A stretch of DNA of 64,000 nucleotides from Alopecurus myosuroides (GCA_028641055.1 CM054062.1:140410682-140474681); one strand, 5' to 3'; shown: positions 46,344 through 59,663, counted from the first letter of the stretch. Made by a program: numbers and translations. The notes: a model not told the origin generated them from the letters alone.

Positions 46344-48649
46344 TTGTGCACTTTCACCTTCAGACTCAAATCAGCCCAAACATCCTATACACCCTGAGTG
46401 CATTAAGGAAAGGAGAAGATTGAGACGAGATCTTTCAGAAGCAAGAATTCAACCTAATGGCAAGACCCGTTCCACCTATAATTATGCTACATCTGCTTGT
46501 CAAGCCCAGGCTGAACCCTCGCAACTTAATTAATCAAGACATATCCCATATGACTAAAGGCTGCACTGGAAGCAGTCTAAACTTGGGGAACATCATAATC
46601 ACTTTGTTCCTGGGTGGCATTCCTTCAAGTGAACTCCCCTCGGGGAGACACTCAACTATCAACAGCCCCGCAATACCAATCCACCCAGGTGGTTCATTGA
46701 AGTTGTTATTTAGAATTTTCCCACAACATCAAGTAAAAACAATTTTTAACCTTATATAGCATCTATCAAGTTCTAAGGATATAATGATAAGGTAAAAATG
46801 GATGGCTACACACTACTAGGATAATAGCATAGCATAATATAACTTAGTAAAATTTCCTATCATGCATACTACTCAAAATCAACTAATGCATATAGAAAAT
46901 AATGGGTAGTTGATGATGTGTTACTTGCCTTGTTGAAGTTGGTGAAGAAATCACACTCTCTTCACAAAAGATCGTTGCTCTCCGTACAATCTATTCGTTG
47001 AAAACACAATAACAACATAAACAAGCATTCTAGCAATCATACAAACAAATGAAGCAAACATACAAAGTAGCAACCATAGAAAAAGGGTTTATGGTTATCT
47101 ACTATGGCCAGGGTTGGCTAAAGCTGGAGTTTGAAAAGATTCATACTATGATGGATTCATAAGTAAGTTCCTAGAAAACACTTGGGTTGGGCTAGGTTGG
47201 GTTTGAAGAGATCAAACTTTATTAATACCATAATTGTCGAGGAAGTTCCAAGAGTTCACTAAGGATGTTTAGGTTGAGTTGGTAGTAACCAAACTTTATT
47301 GAAAACATATTTATCTAAGAATTTCCAAGAGTTCACCAAGGTGATCTCACTATTTCAACTTAAGTAACACATAACAATGTGTACCACTTGGTTGTCTTTC
47401 ATCAAAACATTTGAGTACTCTAAGTTAGTCTTTCCATTTTGGTTTAGGGTAGGTCTTCGTTCAACTAACTTCTTAACAATAGAGAAAACAATATAAAGTC
47501 TTGGGATTTCTATTTGGGTCAATGGTTGGGCAAAAACAACTTGTTATTCTTCAACTTCTATGGATTGCCCCAAGTCTTCACAGGCTTGTCTTCTTGAAGA
47601 TCATCTCCATGCTTCTATTATAGTCTTGTTTCCTTGGATGGATTCTTCTCTTGGTCTTGATACATTCTTCATGGGTTTTACTTTACTAATTGGTTTGGGT
47701 ATGGGATGGGCACAAATACCACTAAGTCAATTCGAAAGAAAATGGAAGAAGGATAGAAAGAGAGAGGAAGATGTCTTCTTCTTCATTTCTTCATACATTT
47801 GTACTTCATTGAGTTTTCTTCTAGTTGTTGTGAAGTCCAATTCTATTACTTCAAATTCTTCAATGATCTTCTTTGTAGCTCTTCATGTTGCCACTAAGTT
47901 GAAGATGAAGTTTTCTTCTCGTGCTTGAGTCTTGATCTCCAATTTCCTAACTTGATGATTTCTTGAAGCGTGAAAGGGGAGTGGAGAAGTAGATAGAAAA
48001 CTAAAATTCACTACTTTGTACTATATGTGATTGACACAATCTAAGGACTTGTCTTGGCTCCAAATAGACATAACATCAAGGAATAACAATTGAAAACAAT
48101 TTCTAAGACATGGTAAGGATGGATGAATCACTAGGTTGGGTTTTTGGTCAAAAACACATGGTCATAGTCCAAGGGTGTCCAAAATGGTTAGGCACTAATG
48201 TATTTGGTTCAAGGTTACCAAATGGAGCAATTTTGCAAAAGGAACTATATTCTAATTATTTCTAGAATTAATTCTATGTCAAAAATACTCAAATGTACCA
48301 ATTAATTCTAAATTCAATTTTAATTTGTTCAATTTTTATTTTGGGAGAGAGGATATGAAAGTACACATCCTCAGGTTTCCAAATATATTTTATTTACAAT
48401 TTTGGATTTGTAGAATTTGAATTATGCCAAATTTCATCAAACAAGCATATTTGAATTTGAACAAATTTAAGTTTGTCAAATTTGAATTTGGCCAGTGCCA
48501 AAGGTTTCTAAATGTCAAGGGCTTTTCAAAAATTCCAAGATTTCTAAATTTGTCCTTATGGATCAAAAGATATCATAGATCTAAGTTTCAGGGACTTTTT
48601 TGTAAAACTGCAATTAATCCAGCGGGAGAAATATTTGAATTTACAGGCT

Positions 48650-49560
48650 GGCCACGTGGATGGATCTGATTGGTCACATCTGCTGACTAGGCGCTGACTG
48701 GGATGTGCTGACTGGGCTTAAGTGATTGGATCTGGGACGTTAGATCCAGATCCAACGGTGGCATACCCCTTCATGGGGGGATATAATCTAGGCCGTTGAT
48801 CGAATCCTCACGGCAGAGAGTGAGGGAGGGGGCTCATCGGAGGGATCTCGTCGGAGATGGCGGCGTGGTGGCGCGGGGCGTCGTAATTTTGATGACAGCG
48901 ACAATCCAGTGGCTCTCCGGCCTCGGGTATGTGACTACGGCGGTTAGTTCGAAAAGACAGAGGCGATGAGGGCAGTGGGAGGGCTCCTCGCTTCCTCGTT
49001 CGCCGGCGTGGTGCAGACGATGAGCTCGGGACGCCAGGGATCCTCGGAAGCGATTGGCACCGTTGCTCTGCTACATAGAAAAGAGAACGATGGGTCAGGG
49101 GGAATGAGCCACGGCGCGGGAAAGAGAGGGGGACAACAATGGGCGGCGAAGACCTCCTGTACCGGCGGGGATCGACGAGATACGACGGCTAGGGTTCGTA
49201 CTACGGCGACAAATTTCTTCGGCCTCGAGGCACGAATAGGAAAGGAATGAGAGGGGAAACGAGGTGGAGCTCGCGTGCATTATATAGATCCAGAGGAGAA
49301 AGAGATTAATGGCCTTAATGGTGATGGATTTGCGCGACCAAATTTAGGCCGTGATTGCCGTTGTTTCCGTCGTGGGGAATAAGAAGGTGTGACATCATCA
49401 ACTACGTCTCTGTGGGACCGCTTCGTCAGTGAGAGAAAGAGAGGGGGAGCGGGCTCTGTTCTGCTGGGTCGTTTCCTTGGGCCGTTGGCGGCAGCGCGGG
49501 TGCGAGGGGGAGAGGGAGGGGGAGTGGGCTTAGCCCAGTGGGGCTGACCTGTGTTGCTCC
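48650..49560 (-). promoter_or_regulatory. GC-rich island and likely promoter in LARD-C LTR 1
   Basis: On the minus strand GATCTATATAATGCACGCG at about 49272-49290 is a good TATA candidate, and GC-rich sequence follows downstream on that strand. The equivalent in LTR 2 is near 55665-55680. Open frames such as 48966-49250 in the island look compositional. Confidence 0.45.
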
Positions 49561-50400
49561 TGTTTTTTTGTGTTGTTTTCTTTTTTTTCCTTTTTCTTTT
49601 CCTGATTTTAACATAACATTAATAAATTTTGTGTTAAAATTCCAATTAACATAAAAAAAATTCTAAATTCTTGAAATTTCAAATACTTTCCAACAGTACC
49701 ATTTTTGAAAACAATTCAACATATTTTATTTTTGAATTTTGGAAATTTGAATAATTCCTTAATAGTTACTTAATGTGATTTTTAATTTAAAAAATTATAA
49801 AAGTCAATCAAAATTTCAGTGATATAATATATGTTGAAAACTTATTTGTTTGAAAGTCATTACATCTTATTTTCATAATGTATATTTTTAACATATGAGG
49901 GGTTTACTAATAGTAACTTAATGCCATTTAATTAGTTCATATAAAATAATTAATATTGTTGATCCATAAAATTTAGAATAAAACCACAAGTCATAATATT
50001 GTTTTCAAATCCCTCTTTTAATCACACCTTTATGTTTAAAACTTGGAATAACAATTAAAAGTTATTATTAAATATTTTATTATTATCAAATGTTTTTTAG
50101 GCTTAGAACTTTATTAAATCTTTGATTTTTTTGGCATAAACTATCTTCAAAGTAATGTTGGAGTTGTAAATATTTTAGGTAAAGGTTTGTTAATAAAAAT
50201 ATATTCCCTTTATATAAAGAAACTTATTTTTGAATGGGGTTTTAGGGTTTAAGGAACAGAGGCATAACTGGATTTCCAATTCCAATAAACTTGGTATAGG
50301 ACCTAGTATTTCATTTGTGTTTGAGTTTTATTTGTTTTTGGTGACTTGTATTGGCATGAAAACAAAAGTTTCAAATTTTTGTGATTTTTGAGTTTTCCAA
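49561..50400. other. AT-rich U3 side of LARD-C LTR 1, no gene
   Basis: This very AT-rich stretch lies upstream of the proposed promoter on the minus strand. TAATAGTTACTTAATG (49760) and TAATAGTAACTTAATG (49908) are 148 bp apart, which might be a trace of an array like those of LARD-A and LARD-B, but I found only the one pair. Confidence 0.5.
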
Positions 50401-50417
50401 AAATCAGGGATGTTACA

Positions 50418-52085
50418 GACTACCACGCTTAAAAGAAATCTCTTCCCGAGATTTGAGAAGGTTAGAAAGAAGGATAGGTCTGGGTGACTGGGTTCCAGAA
50501 CAACTGGGTGGGCTACCACCCTTAAAAGAAACTTTTGTTGGTAGTCTATTTTAATTAAATTGGAGTGTAGATTGATTTGAGATTGGCTCATGTAGAAATA
50601 TCCTTCATGGTAGAGTTGTAGACCAACATAGGTATGTTGAACTACCTTTGACACTGAGGGGTCTCTCTTTGGGTCAATCAAAAGTCTTTGGGTTCCTCTC
50701 AACTTGGTCTTTTGATGTCCTTAAAAATCATCCTTCTTGTTGTTGTCATCCTTGAAGGCAAACACCATGCTATTTCTAACAAAATTCTCTTGGTAGGTAA
50801 AACCTTCCTTTGCTTGATAGCTCCAAGGTTGGCTTGATCCTCACCAAAAATAGTACGCTTTCGGTAATACTAACATAGGGTCATTATTGTATTCTACCAT
50901 CCTATGGTTCAGGTTAAACATCGTCGTCTCTCTAATAGGTATGCCACTCAGATTTAACATTCCTCATAGCATAAGTAAATAATGTGAGTAGTCGCCATGG
51001 GGGCCAATCCATGTTGCACTCAATCATTACCTTGTACTTGGATTGATGAATCTTGTTTAATAAAACTAGGTCACCTCACTTGTCTAACACAAAGTTTCCA
51101 ATCTGTAAGACAAACTTGAGCTAACTATCATTTCTCAACTAGTGGGTTGTGTAAAAATCCTATGTAACACAAACTAGATAGTTGTGTTTCTTCATTATTT
51201 CTTCTCTTGGTGTAGTTGGCTCTGAAATCTTCATATCTCATGCAACTTGGGGTTCTCTTGTCTTTCTTCACTTGTTAATTGGCTTGCTGCTCCTTATGAT
51301 GTAGTTGGCATTGATCATGGATGTGATTGTTCCTTCACACAAAAGGGATCTTGAAATCTGTGACATTTCTCAATTGTATGGCTTGTGTCTCTATAAAGAA
51401 CTAGTCATGACATTCTTGGGTGAAAGGTTTGTTGTTGCGCTTCATATCGTAGCCCAATATGGTTGGTCAATGGGTATGGGTTTTGGTTTGGCTTAGCATG
51501 AAAGAGTAGAGATTAGAAAGATAGCTAAGGGAGGTTCCTATCCAAACATAGAAGATCAAGGAAACTCATCTTGCAATCAACACATAACAAACATATAACA
51601 ATACATTTCAACACACCAAACAACAAGGTTTTTGAAAACAAACTAATATTGTCATACCACACTCATTGGTATGATCAATACTCTAACACGTTAACGTTGT
51701 TCTAACAAAGTAACTATATTGGTGGTCTCATATATATCTTCTTGAGTTCTTCAAATTCTTCTCACCATGTCTTGAGGTGTTCTTGATTGTTTTAAAGTCT
51801 ATGTTTTTCTTCAAGTTCTTCAGTAATCTTGAGTGTAGGTCTTCATGTGGTGAGAACACTTCTTGCACTTCATGGTATCGTCATCAACAATCTTGCCTTC
51901 AGGGTATTCAAGAGGTAGGTCATCTAGAAAATTTGAAGGTGAATAATAGATGAGAGGATATGAGAAGAACTAAAATGATTGTTTTGTTTCTATAAAGTTT
52001 GAACATAGAAATTTTTCAATCCTAGGGTCTTCTCCAAACTCAGGGTCTCGAATTCTACAGGCAACACAATGCTCTGATACCATTT
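50418..52085 (-). other. LARD-C internal region, complete copy
   Basis: It measures 1668 bp between LTR 1 and LTR 2. The polypurine and coding tail (50418-50460) and the primer site GCTCTGATACCA (52071-52082) bound it. No frame longer than about 125 codons is seen and none resembles gag or pol. The tail in the better-preserved second copy (56810-56850) reads ESRDEISFKGGCL then a stop formed by the LTR start TG-TAA-C. Confidence 0.75.
52071..52082 (-). promoter_or_regulatory. LARD-C primer-binding site (initiator tRNA-Met)
   Basis: GCTCTGATACCA, the complement of TGGTATCAGAGC, lies three bases from LTR 2. The second internal copy lacks this site because it is truncated at about 57895. Confidence 0.88.
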
Positions 52086-55000
52086 TGTAGCGTTCCCACA
52101 TTTAAATAATGTAAGGACACATGTGTTATTGTGCTAGTCCCTGGATCAATTGCTAGCACCACAGTACAAAATGAAATATCATGAAAATGCATCAAATTCT
52201 ATTACATCGCATGATCCAATCTTTACAAAATAGGATTACAACTTGCATAGTCTTAGAAGACTAGCAGAAAACAAAGAAATACAGCGGAAAACATAGTACA
52301 ACATTGAGCCCATCTTCTTTATGTGCCACAGGCAAAACATGTTGGCGATAGTCTCGAGATCCTAAACGAGATCCTCACTCGTCTTCAGAAACATCTGCAA
52401 TATGGAATATGCAGCCACAAGGGAGTCAATACAATTTAATGTATTGGCAAGTAACACTATGGTGGATATAAATGGCAAGACTAATACTACATGCTTATTT
52501 GGATGCGTGGAGTTTCTAGCTAAGTTTGCATAAAGCAAGTGTTCTCCTATCTCTTTTGTAAAACAACTTTTCTTTCCAAGGGGTAGAATCATTGGACTGA
52601 AATCCAAGCACCACAAATACTGTTAACTTGGTCAAAATTTTAATTATTGAAAATGGTGATGTGATTCTTCCGTCCTTCCTTGTCCAGCTGCTCATAGTTG
52701 TCCATAACCGGGAACACGGCTAAGATCTTAGTTTGTTGACTCTGCAGAGTTTGTGCACTTTCACCTTTAGACTCAAATCAGCCCAAACATCCTATACACC
52801 ATGAGTGCATTAAGGAAAGGAGAAGATTGAGACGAGATCTTTCAGAAGCAAGAATTCACCATAATGGCAAGACCCGTTCCACCTATAATTATGCTACATC
52901 TGCTTGTCAAGCCCAGGCTGAACCCTCGCAACTTAATTAATCAAGACAGAGCCCATATGACTAAAGGCTGCACTGGAAGCAATCTAAACTTGGGTAACAT
53001 CATAATCACTTTGTTCCTGGGTGGCATTCCTTCAAGTGAACTCCCCTCGGGGAGACACTCAACTATCAATAGCCCCGCAATACCAATCCACCCAGGTGGT
53101 TCATTGAAGTTGTTGTTTAGAATTTTCCCACAACATCAAGTAAAAACAATTTGTAACCTTGCATAGCATCTATCAAGTTCTAAGGATATAATGATAAGGT
53201 AAAAATGGATGGCTACACACTACTAGGATAATAGCATAGCATAATATAACTTAGTAAAATTTCCTATCAAGCATACTACTCAAAATCAACTAATGCATAT
53301 AGAAAATAATGGGTAGTTGATGATGTGTTACTTGCCTTGTTGAAGTTGGTGAAGAAATCACACTCTCTTCACAAAAGATCGTTGCTCTCCGTACAATCTA
53401 TTCATTGAAAACACAATAACAACATAAACAAGCATTGTGGCAATCATACAAACAAATGAAGAAAACATACAAAGTAGCAACCATAGAAAAAAGGGTTTAT
53501 GGTTATCTACTATGGCCAGGGTTGGCTAAAGCTGGAGTTTGAAAAGATTCATACTATGATGGATTCATAAGTAAGTTCCTAGAAAACACTTGGGTTGGAC
53601 TAGGTTGGGTTTGAAGAGATCAAACTTTATTAATACCATAATTGTTGAGGAAGTTCCAAGAGTTCACTAAGGATGTTTAGGTTGAGTTGGTAGTAACCAA
53701 ACTTTATTGAAAACATATTTATCTAAGAATTTCCAAGAGTTCACCAAGGTGATCTCACTATTTCAACTAAAGTAACACATAACAATGTGTACCACTTAGT
53801 TGTTTTTCATCAAAACATTTGAGTACTCTAAGTTAGTCTTTCCATTTTGGTTTAGGGTAGGTCTTGGTTCAACTAACTTCTTAAGAATAGAGAAAACAAT
53901 ATAAAGTCTTGGGATTTCTATTTGGGTCAATGGTTGGGAAAAAACAACTTGTTATTCTTCAACTTGTATGGATTGCTCCAAGTCTTCACAGGCTTGTCTT
54001 CTTGAAGATCATCTCCATGCTTCTATTACAGTCTTGTTTCCTTGGATGGATTCTTCTCTTGGTCTTGATAGATTCTTCATGGGTTTTACTTTACTAATTG
54101 GTTTGGGTATGGGATGGGCACAAATACCACTAAGTCAATTCGAAAGAAAATGGAAGAAGGATAGAAAGAGAGAGGAAGATGTCTTCTTCTTCATTTCTTC
54201 ATACATTTTTACTTCATTGAGTTTTCTTCTAGTTGTTGTGAAGTCCAATTCTATTACTTCAAATTCTTCAATGATCTTCTTTGTAGCTCTTCATGTTGCC
54301 ACTAAGTTGAAGATGAAGTTTTCTTCTCGTGCTTGAGTCTTGATCTCCAATTTGCTAACTTGATGATTTCATGAAGCATGAAAGGGGAGTGGAGAAGTAC
54401 ATAGAAAACTAAAATTCACTACTTGGTACTATATGTGATTGACACAATCTAAGGACTTGTCTTGGCTCCAAATAGACATAACATCAAGGAATAAAAATTG
54501 AAAACAATTTCTAAGACATGGTAAGGATGGATGAATCACTAGGTTAGGTTGTTGGTCAAAAACACATGGTCATAGTCCAAGGGTGTCCAAAATGGTTAGG
54601 CACTAATGTATTTGGTTCAAGGTTACCAAATGGAGCAATTTTGCAAAAGGAACTATATTCTAATTATTTCTAGAATTAATTCTATGTCAAAAATACTCAA
54701 ATGTACCAATTAATTCTAAATTCAATTTTATGTTGAATTTTTATTTTGGGAGAGAGGATATGAAAGTACACATCCTAAGGTTTCCAAATATATTTTATTT
54801 ACAATTTTTGGATTTGTAGAATTTGAATTATGCCAAATTTCATCAAACAAGCATATTTGAATTGGAACAAATTTAAGTTCGTCAAATTTGAATTTGGCCA
54901 GTGCCAAAGGGTTCTAAATGTCAAGGGATTTTCAAAAAGTCCAAGATTTCTAAATTTGGCCTTATGGATCAAAAGATATCATAGATTTAAGTTTGAGGGA

Positions 55001-56809
55001 CTTTTTTGTAAAACTGCAATTAATCCAGCGGGAGAAATATTTGAATTTACAGGCTGGCCACGTGTATGGATCTGATTGGTCGCGTCTGCTGACTAGGCGC
55101 TGACTGGGCTTAAGTGATTGGTTCTGGGACGTTAGATCCAGATCCAACGGTGGCATACCCCTTCGTGGGGGATCTAATCTAGGCCGTTGATCGAATCCTA
55201 CGGCAGAGAGTGAGGGAGGGGGCTCACCGGAGGGATCTCGTCGGAGATGGCAGTGTGGTGGCGTGGGGCGCCGGAATTTTGATGACGGCGACAATCCAGT
55301 GGCTCTCCGGGCTCGGGGAGGTGACTACGGCGGTCAGTTCGAAAAGACGGAGGCGATGAGGGCAGTGGGAGGGCTCCTCGCTTCCTCGTTCGCCGGCGTG
55401 GTGCAGACGATGAGCTCGGGATGCTAGGGATCCTCGGGAGCGATTGGCACCGTTGCTCTGCTGCATAGAAAAGAGAACGATGGGTCAGGGGGAATGAGCC
55501 ACGACGCGGGAAAGAGAGGGGGACAAGAATGGGAGGCGAAGACCTCCTGTACCGGCGGGGATCGACGAGATACGACGGCTAGGGTTCGTACTATGGCGAC
55601 AAATTTCTTCGGCCTCGAGGCACGAATAGGAGAGGAATGAGAGGGGAAACAAGGTGGAGCTCGCGTGCATTATATAGAGCCAGAGGAGGAAGAGATTAAT
55701 GGCCTTAATGGCGATGGATTTGCGCGACCAAATTTCGGCCGTGATTGCCGTTGTTTCCGTCGTGGGGAAGAAGAAGGCGTGACATCATCAATTACGTCTC
55801 TGTGGGACCGCTTCGTTAGTGAGAGAAAGAGAGGGGGAGCGGGCTCTGTTCTGCTGGGCCGTTTCCTTGGGCCGTTGGCGGCAGCGCGGGTGCGAGGGGG
55901 AGAGGGAGGGGGAGTGGGCATAGCCCAGTGGGGCTGACCTGTGTTGCTCCTGTTTTTTGTGTGCTGTTTTCTTTTTTCCCTTTTTCTTTTCCTGATTTTA
56001 ACATAACATTAATAACTTCTGTTTTAAAATTCCAATTAACATAAAACAAAATTCTAAATTCTTGAAATTTCAAATACTTTCCAACAGTACCATTTTTGAA
56101 AACAATTCAACATATTTTATTTTTGAATTTTGGAAATTTGAATAATTCCTTAATAGTTACTTAATGTGATTTTTAATTTAAAAAATTATAAAAGTCAATT
56201 AAAATTTCAGTGACATAATATATGTTGAAAACTTATTTTTTTAAAAGTCATTACATCTTATTTTCATAATGTATATTTTTAAGATATGAGGGGTTTACTA
56301 ATAGTAACTTAATGCCATTTAATTAGTTGATATCAAATAATTAATATTGTTGATCCATAAAATTTAGAATAAAACCACAAGTCATAATATTGTTTTCAAA
56401 TCCCTCTTTTAATCACTCCTTTATGTTTAAAACTTGGAATAACATTTAAAAGTTATTATTAAATATTTTATTCTTATCAAATGTTTTTTAGGCTTAGAAC
56501 TTTATTAAATCTTTGATTTTTGTTGGCATAAACTATCGTCAAAGTAATGTTGTAGTTGTAAATATTTTAGGTAAAGTTTTGTTAATAAAAATATATTCCC
56601 TTTATATAAAGAAACTTATTTTTGAATGAGGTTTTGGGGTTTAAGGAACAGAGGCATAACTGGATTTCCAATTCCAATAAACTTGGTATACGACCTAGTA
56701 TTTCATTTGTGTTTGAGTTTTATTTGTTTTTGGTGACTTGTATTGGCATGAAAACAAAAGTTTCAAATTTTCGTGATTTTTGAGTTTTCCAAAAATCAGG
56801 GATGTTACA
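52086..56809 (-). repeat. LARD-C LTR 2 (complete)
   Basis: This 4724-bp copy starts TGTAGCGTTCCC and ends GGGATGTTACA. It repeats the landmarks of LTR 1 with scattered differences. It lies between two internal regions, which is the mark of a tandem element. Confidence 0.9.
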
Positions 56810-57895
56810 GACAACCACCCTTAAAAGAAATCTCGTCCCGAGATTCGAGAAGGTTAGAAAGAAGGATAGGTCTGGGTGACTGGGTTCTAGAACAACTGGG
56901 TGGGCTACCACCCTTAAAAGAAACTTTTGTGGGTAGTCTATTTTAATTAGATTGGAGTGTAGATTGATTTTAGATTGGCTTGTGTAGAAATTTCCTTCAT
57001 GGTAGAGTTGTAGACCAACATAGGTATGTTGAACTACCTTTGACACTGAGGGGTCTCTCTTTGGGTCAATTAAAAGTCTTTGGGTTCCTCTCAACTTGGT
57101 CTTTTGATGTCCTTAAAAATCATCCTTCTTGTTGTTGTCATCCTTGAAGGCAAACACCATGCTATTTCTAACAAAATTCTCTTGGTAGGTAAAACCTTCC
57201 TTTGCTTGATAGCTCCAAAGTTGGCTTGATCCTCACCGAAAATAGTACATTTTCAGTAATACTAACATAGGGTCATTATTGTATTCTACCATCCTATGGT
57301 TCAGGTTAAACATCGTCGTCTCTCTAATAGGTATGTCACTCAGATTTAACATTCCTCATAGCATAAGTAAATAATGTGAGTAGTCACCATGGGGCCAATC
57401 CATGTTGCACTCAATCATTACCTTGTACTTGGATTGATGAATCTTGTTTAATAACACTAGGTCACCTCACTTGTCTAACACAAAGTTTCCAATCTGTAAG
57501 ACAAACTTGAGCTAACTATCATTTCTCAACTAGTGGGTTGTGTAAAACTCCTATGTAACACAAACTGGATAGTTGTGTTTCTTCATTATTTCTTCTCTTG
57601 GTGTAGTTGGCTCTGAAATCTTCATATCTCATGCAACTTGGGGTTCTGTTGTCTTTCTTCACTTGTTGATTGGCTTGCTGCTCCTTATGATGTAGTTGGC
57701 ATTGATCATGGATGTGATTGTTCCTTCACACAAAAGGGATCTTGAAATCTGTGACATTCCTCAATTGTATGGCTCGTGTCTCTATAAAGAACTAGTCATG
57801 ACATTCTTGGATGAAAGGTTTGTTGTTGTGCTTCATATTGTAGCCCAATATGGTTGGTAAATGGGTATGGGTTTTAGTTTTGCTTAGCATGAAAA
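56810..57895 (-). repeat. LARD-C internal region, second copy, truncated
   Basis: It matches 50418 to about 51500 with roughly three percent difference by eye, then breaks inside TTAGCATGAAAA. The last 585 bp, including the primer site, are missing. Confidence 0.85.
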
Positions 57896-58255
57896 GGTTA
57901 TTATTAAATATTTTATTCTTATCAAATGTTTTTTTAGGCTTATAACTTTATTAAATCTTTGATTTTTGTTCGCATAAACTATCTTCAAAGTAATGTTGGA
58001 GTTGTAAATATTTTAGGTAAAGGTTTGTTAATAAAAATATATTCCCTTTATATAAATAAACTTTTTTTTGAATGAGGTTTTAGGGTTTAAGGAACAGAGG
58101 CATAACTGGATTTCCAATTCCAATAAACTTGGTATAGGACCTAGTATTTCATTTGTGTTTGAGTTTTATTTGTTTTTGGTGACTTGTATTGGCATGAAAA
58201 CAAAATTTTCAATTTTTTGTGATTTTTGAGTTTTCCAAAAATCAGGGATGTTACA
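57896..58255 (-). repeat. LARD-C LTR 3, terminal 360 bp only
   Basis: It begins GTTATTATTAAATATTTT, matching LTR 2 from about 56452, and runs to the LTR end GGGATGTTACA. The junction with the internal copy has AAAA and GTTATT-like microhomology, as expected of a deletion. Confidence 0.85.
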
Positions 58256-58260
58256 GCTAC

Positions 58261-59075
58261 CGTCAAGGACAGTGGACAGCTGGGAAGTTATGGCGAAAGT
58301 ATTCACCCAGCACTTTCGGGGCACGTACAAACGTCCTAAGAGTATAAACCAGCTGAACCGTTGTGTCCAAAATGAGGATGAGTCGTATGTCGACTTTATC
58401 TCAAGATCGACTGCAATAAAGAATAGTTGCTCTGGAGTAAGTGATGTACAAGAAATGCATGCTTTCATCAACGGCCGGAAACCCGGCCTCGTACCGTTCA
58501 TGGTTGGTTCGAAGGAGCACAAAGATCTCGGGTCTATGCTTACCACCGCCAATGAGCACGCATCGGCTGAAGATGACATTAGAGAGAGAGGTGGAAATAT
58601 TGATGCTTTGGCTCAGGCCAAAAAGACACCTCGCTCTGAAAAGAAGACCACTCCAGAAGCACAGCCAAAACCCAAAGAAGTAAACTTAACCTTTTGGAAA
58701 GACAGTGACAGCAAATAGAAATGAAGAAACACAGAGCCAATCTCCTATTCTGAAGAAGAATGGGAAAAGATAAAATCGGAAAACTGTGTCCACCATTCGC
58801 AATTTGGGAAGCCTACCCATACCAATGCGTAGTGTTGCCTCAACAAACACATGAAAGGTACTGCAGGATCCGGGAACAAAGGAAAGAATTCCAAGAGGAA
58901 GTTCAAGAAGCAAAAGCCAGAAGCTGAAAAAGAAGAAAGTGAATCGGACACTAATGATAAAATCCAGGAACAACAACGCAAAGGCGAGCCAAAATTCCCG
59001 AGATTTGAAGGAGAATGTAACCTAACTTTCCTGGCAACTCCCTCAGCGAAACAGGCAAAAAGAACACTTCGATAA
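58261..59075 (+). pseudogene. Tat-2 gag, C-terminal part (capsid and nucleocapsid)
   Basis: It continues the capsid domain: SWEVMAKVFTQHF, GTYKRPKSINQL and NEDESYVDFISR match the gypsy gag pattern. A stop at 58716-58718 ends the first open stretch. The nucleocapsid region follows in decayed form, with CVHHSQ and CCLNKHMKG separated by an in-frame TAG near 58831. A basic piece (58851-59075) rich in Lys leads to the linker before the protease. LARD-C sits between this part and the N-terminal part without a change of frame. Confidence 0.82.
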
Positions 59076-59108
59076 ATCAACGCGGTTGTACCTCCAACTC
59101 CAAAGTAC

Positions 59109-59663
59109 TTGAAGTATTCAAATACGTCAATTACTTGGGATCAGTCTGATCATCCCGGTAACATCCCAGAACCCGGCACACATGCTTTGGTCGTAAGCCC
59201 TATTGTTCAAAACACTAGGCTCAAAAGAGTGATGATGGATGGAGGATCTAGTATCAATACCATGTACTTGAGTACATTGAAGCAGCTAAACATCTCCGAG
59301 ACCCAGCTCAATCACAGTAACATACGTTTTCATGGTATTGTTCCTGGCAGACAAGCACAATCCCTAGGAAAAATTTCCCTAGATGTAACCTTTGGAAAAA
59401 GAGAACACTTCCGCCAGGAAAGGATCTCATTCGAGGTGGTGCCGTTCGAGAGTGTTTATCACGTAATACTCGGATGTCTGGCTTTCGCCAAGTTCATAGC
59501 AAGATCATGTTATATCTATAACAAGCTGAAGATGCCAGGGCCAAAAGGAGGAGTAATCACCATAACTGGAGACTACAAATTGGCGAACGAGCTGGAGAAA
59601 GGAAACGCCCTTTGTGCTGAACAGGTGATTCCGAAGGAAGAATTGAAGGAGCTAGCTAAATAA
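59109..59663 (+). pseudogene. Tat-2 aspartic protease domain
   Basis: The polyprotein protease releases the element's proteins. The frame of 184 codons has RVMMDGGSSINTMYLS near residues 40-55. DGGSS in place of the commoner DTGAS is usual in plant Tat elements, so it is not by itself a defect. VPFESVYHVILGCLAFAKF follows, the second conserved part of the fold, with LG in the expected ILGR-like position. The frame ends at TAA 59661-59663, which separates it from the reverse transcriptase; in a working element the polyprotein would read through. Confidence 0.85.

Larger units (their letters stand above)
45679..50417 (-). repeat. LARD-C LTR 1 (complete)
   Basis: This 4739-bp copy starts TGTAGCGTTCCC and ends CAGGGATGTTACA. 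Landmarks are the ACAGCGGAA box (45874-45882), the palindrome block (46295-46343), a GC-rich island (about 48650-49560) and a TATA-like motif near 49280. Open frames at 46457-46759 and 47560-47928 recur in LTR 2 and match nothing I recognise. Confidence 0.92.
45679..58255 (-). mobile_element. LARD-C: three-LTR tandem of a non-autonomous LTR element
   Basis: The order is LTR (45679-50417), internal (50418-52085), LTR (52086-56809), partial internal (56810-57895), partial LTR (57896-58255). One GCTAC duplication flanks the whole block. The primer site beside the second LTR shows minus-strand orientation. This is what unequal recombination between LTRs gives (LTR-internal-LTR-internal-LTR), followed by a deletion that removed the last primer site and most of the third LTR. 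The internal region has no gag or pol. LTRs 1 and 2 differ by a few percent in the stretches compared, so the insertion is older than LARD-A and LARD-B. Confidence 0.88.

Noticed and set aside
47560..47928. 122-codon frame in LARD-C LTR 1, repeated at 53968-54336
   Set aside because: It is retained with a few substitutions because the LTRs are copies. It is AT-rich with no domain or sensible start and lies on the strand opposite to element transcription.
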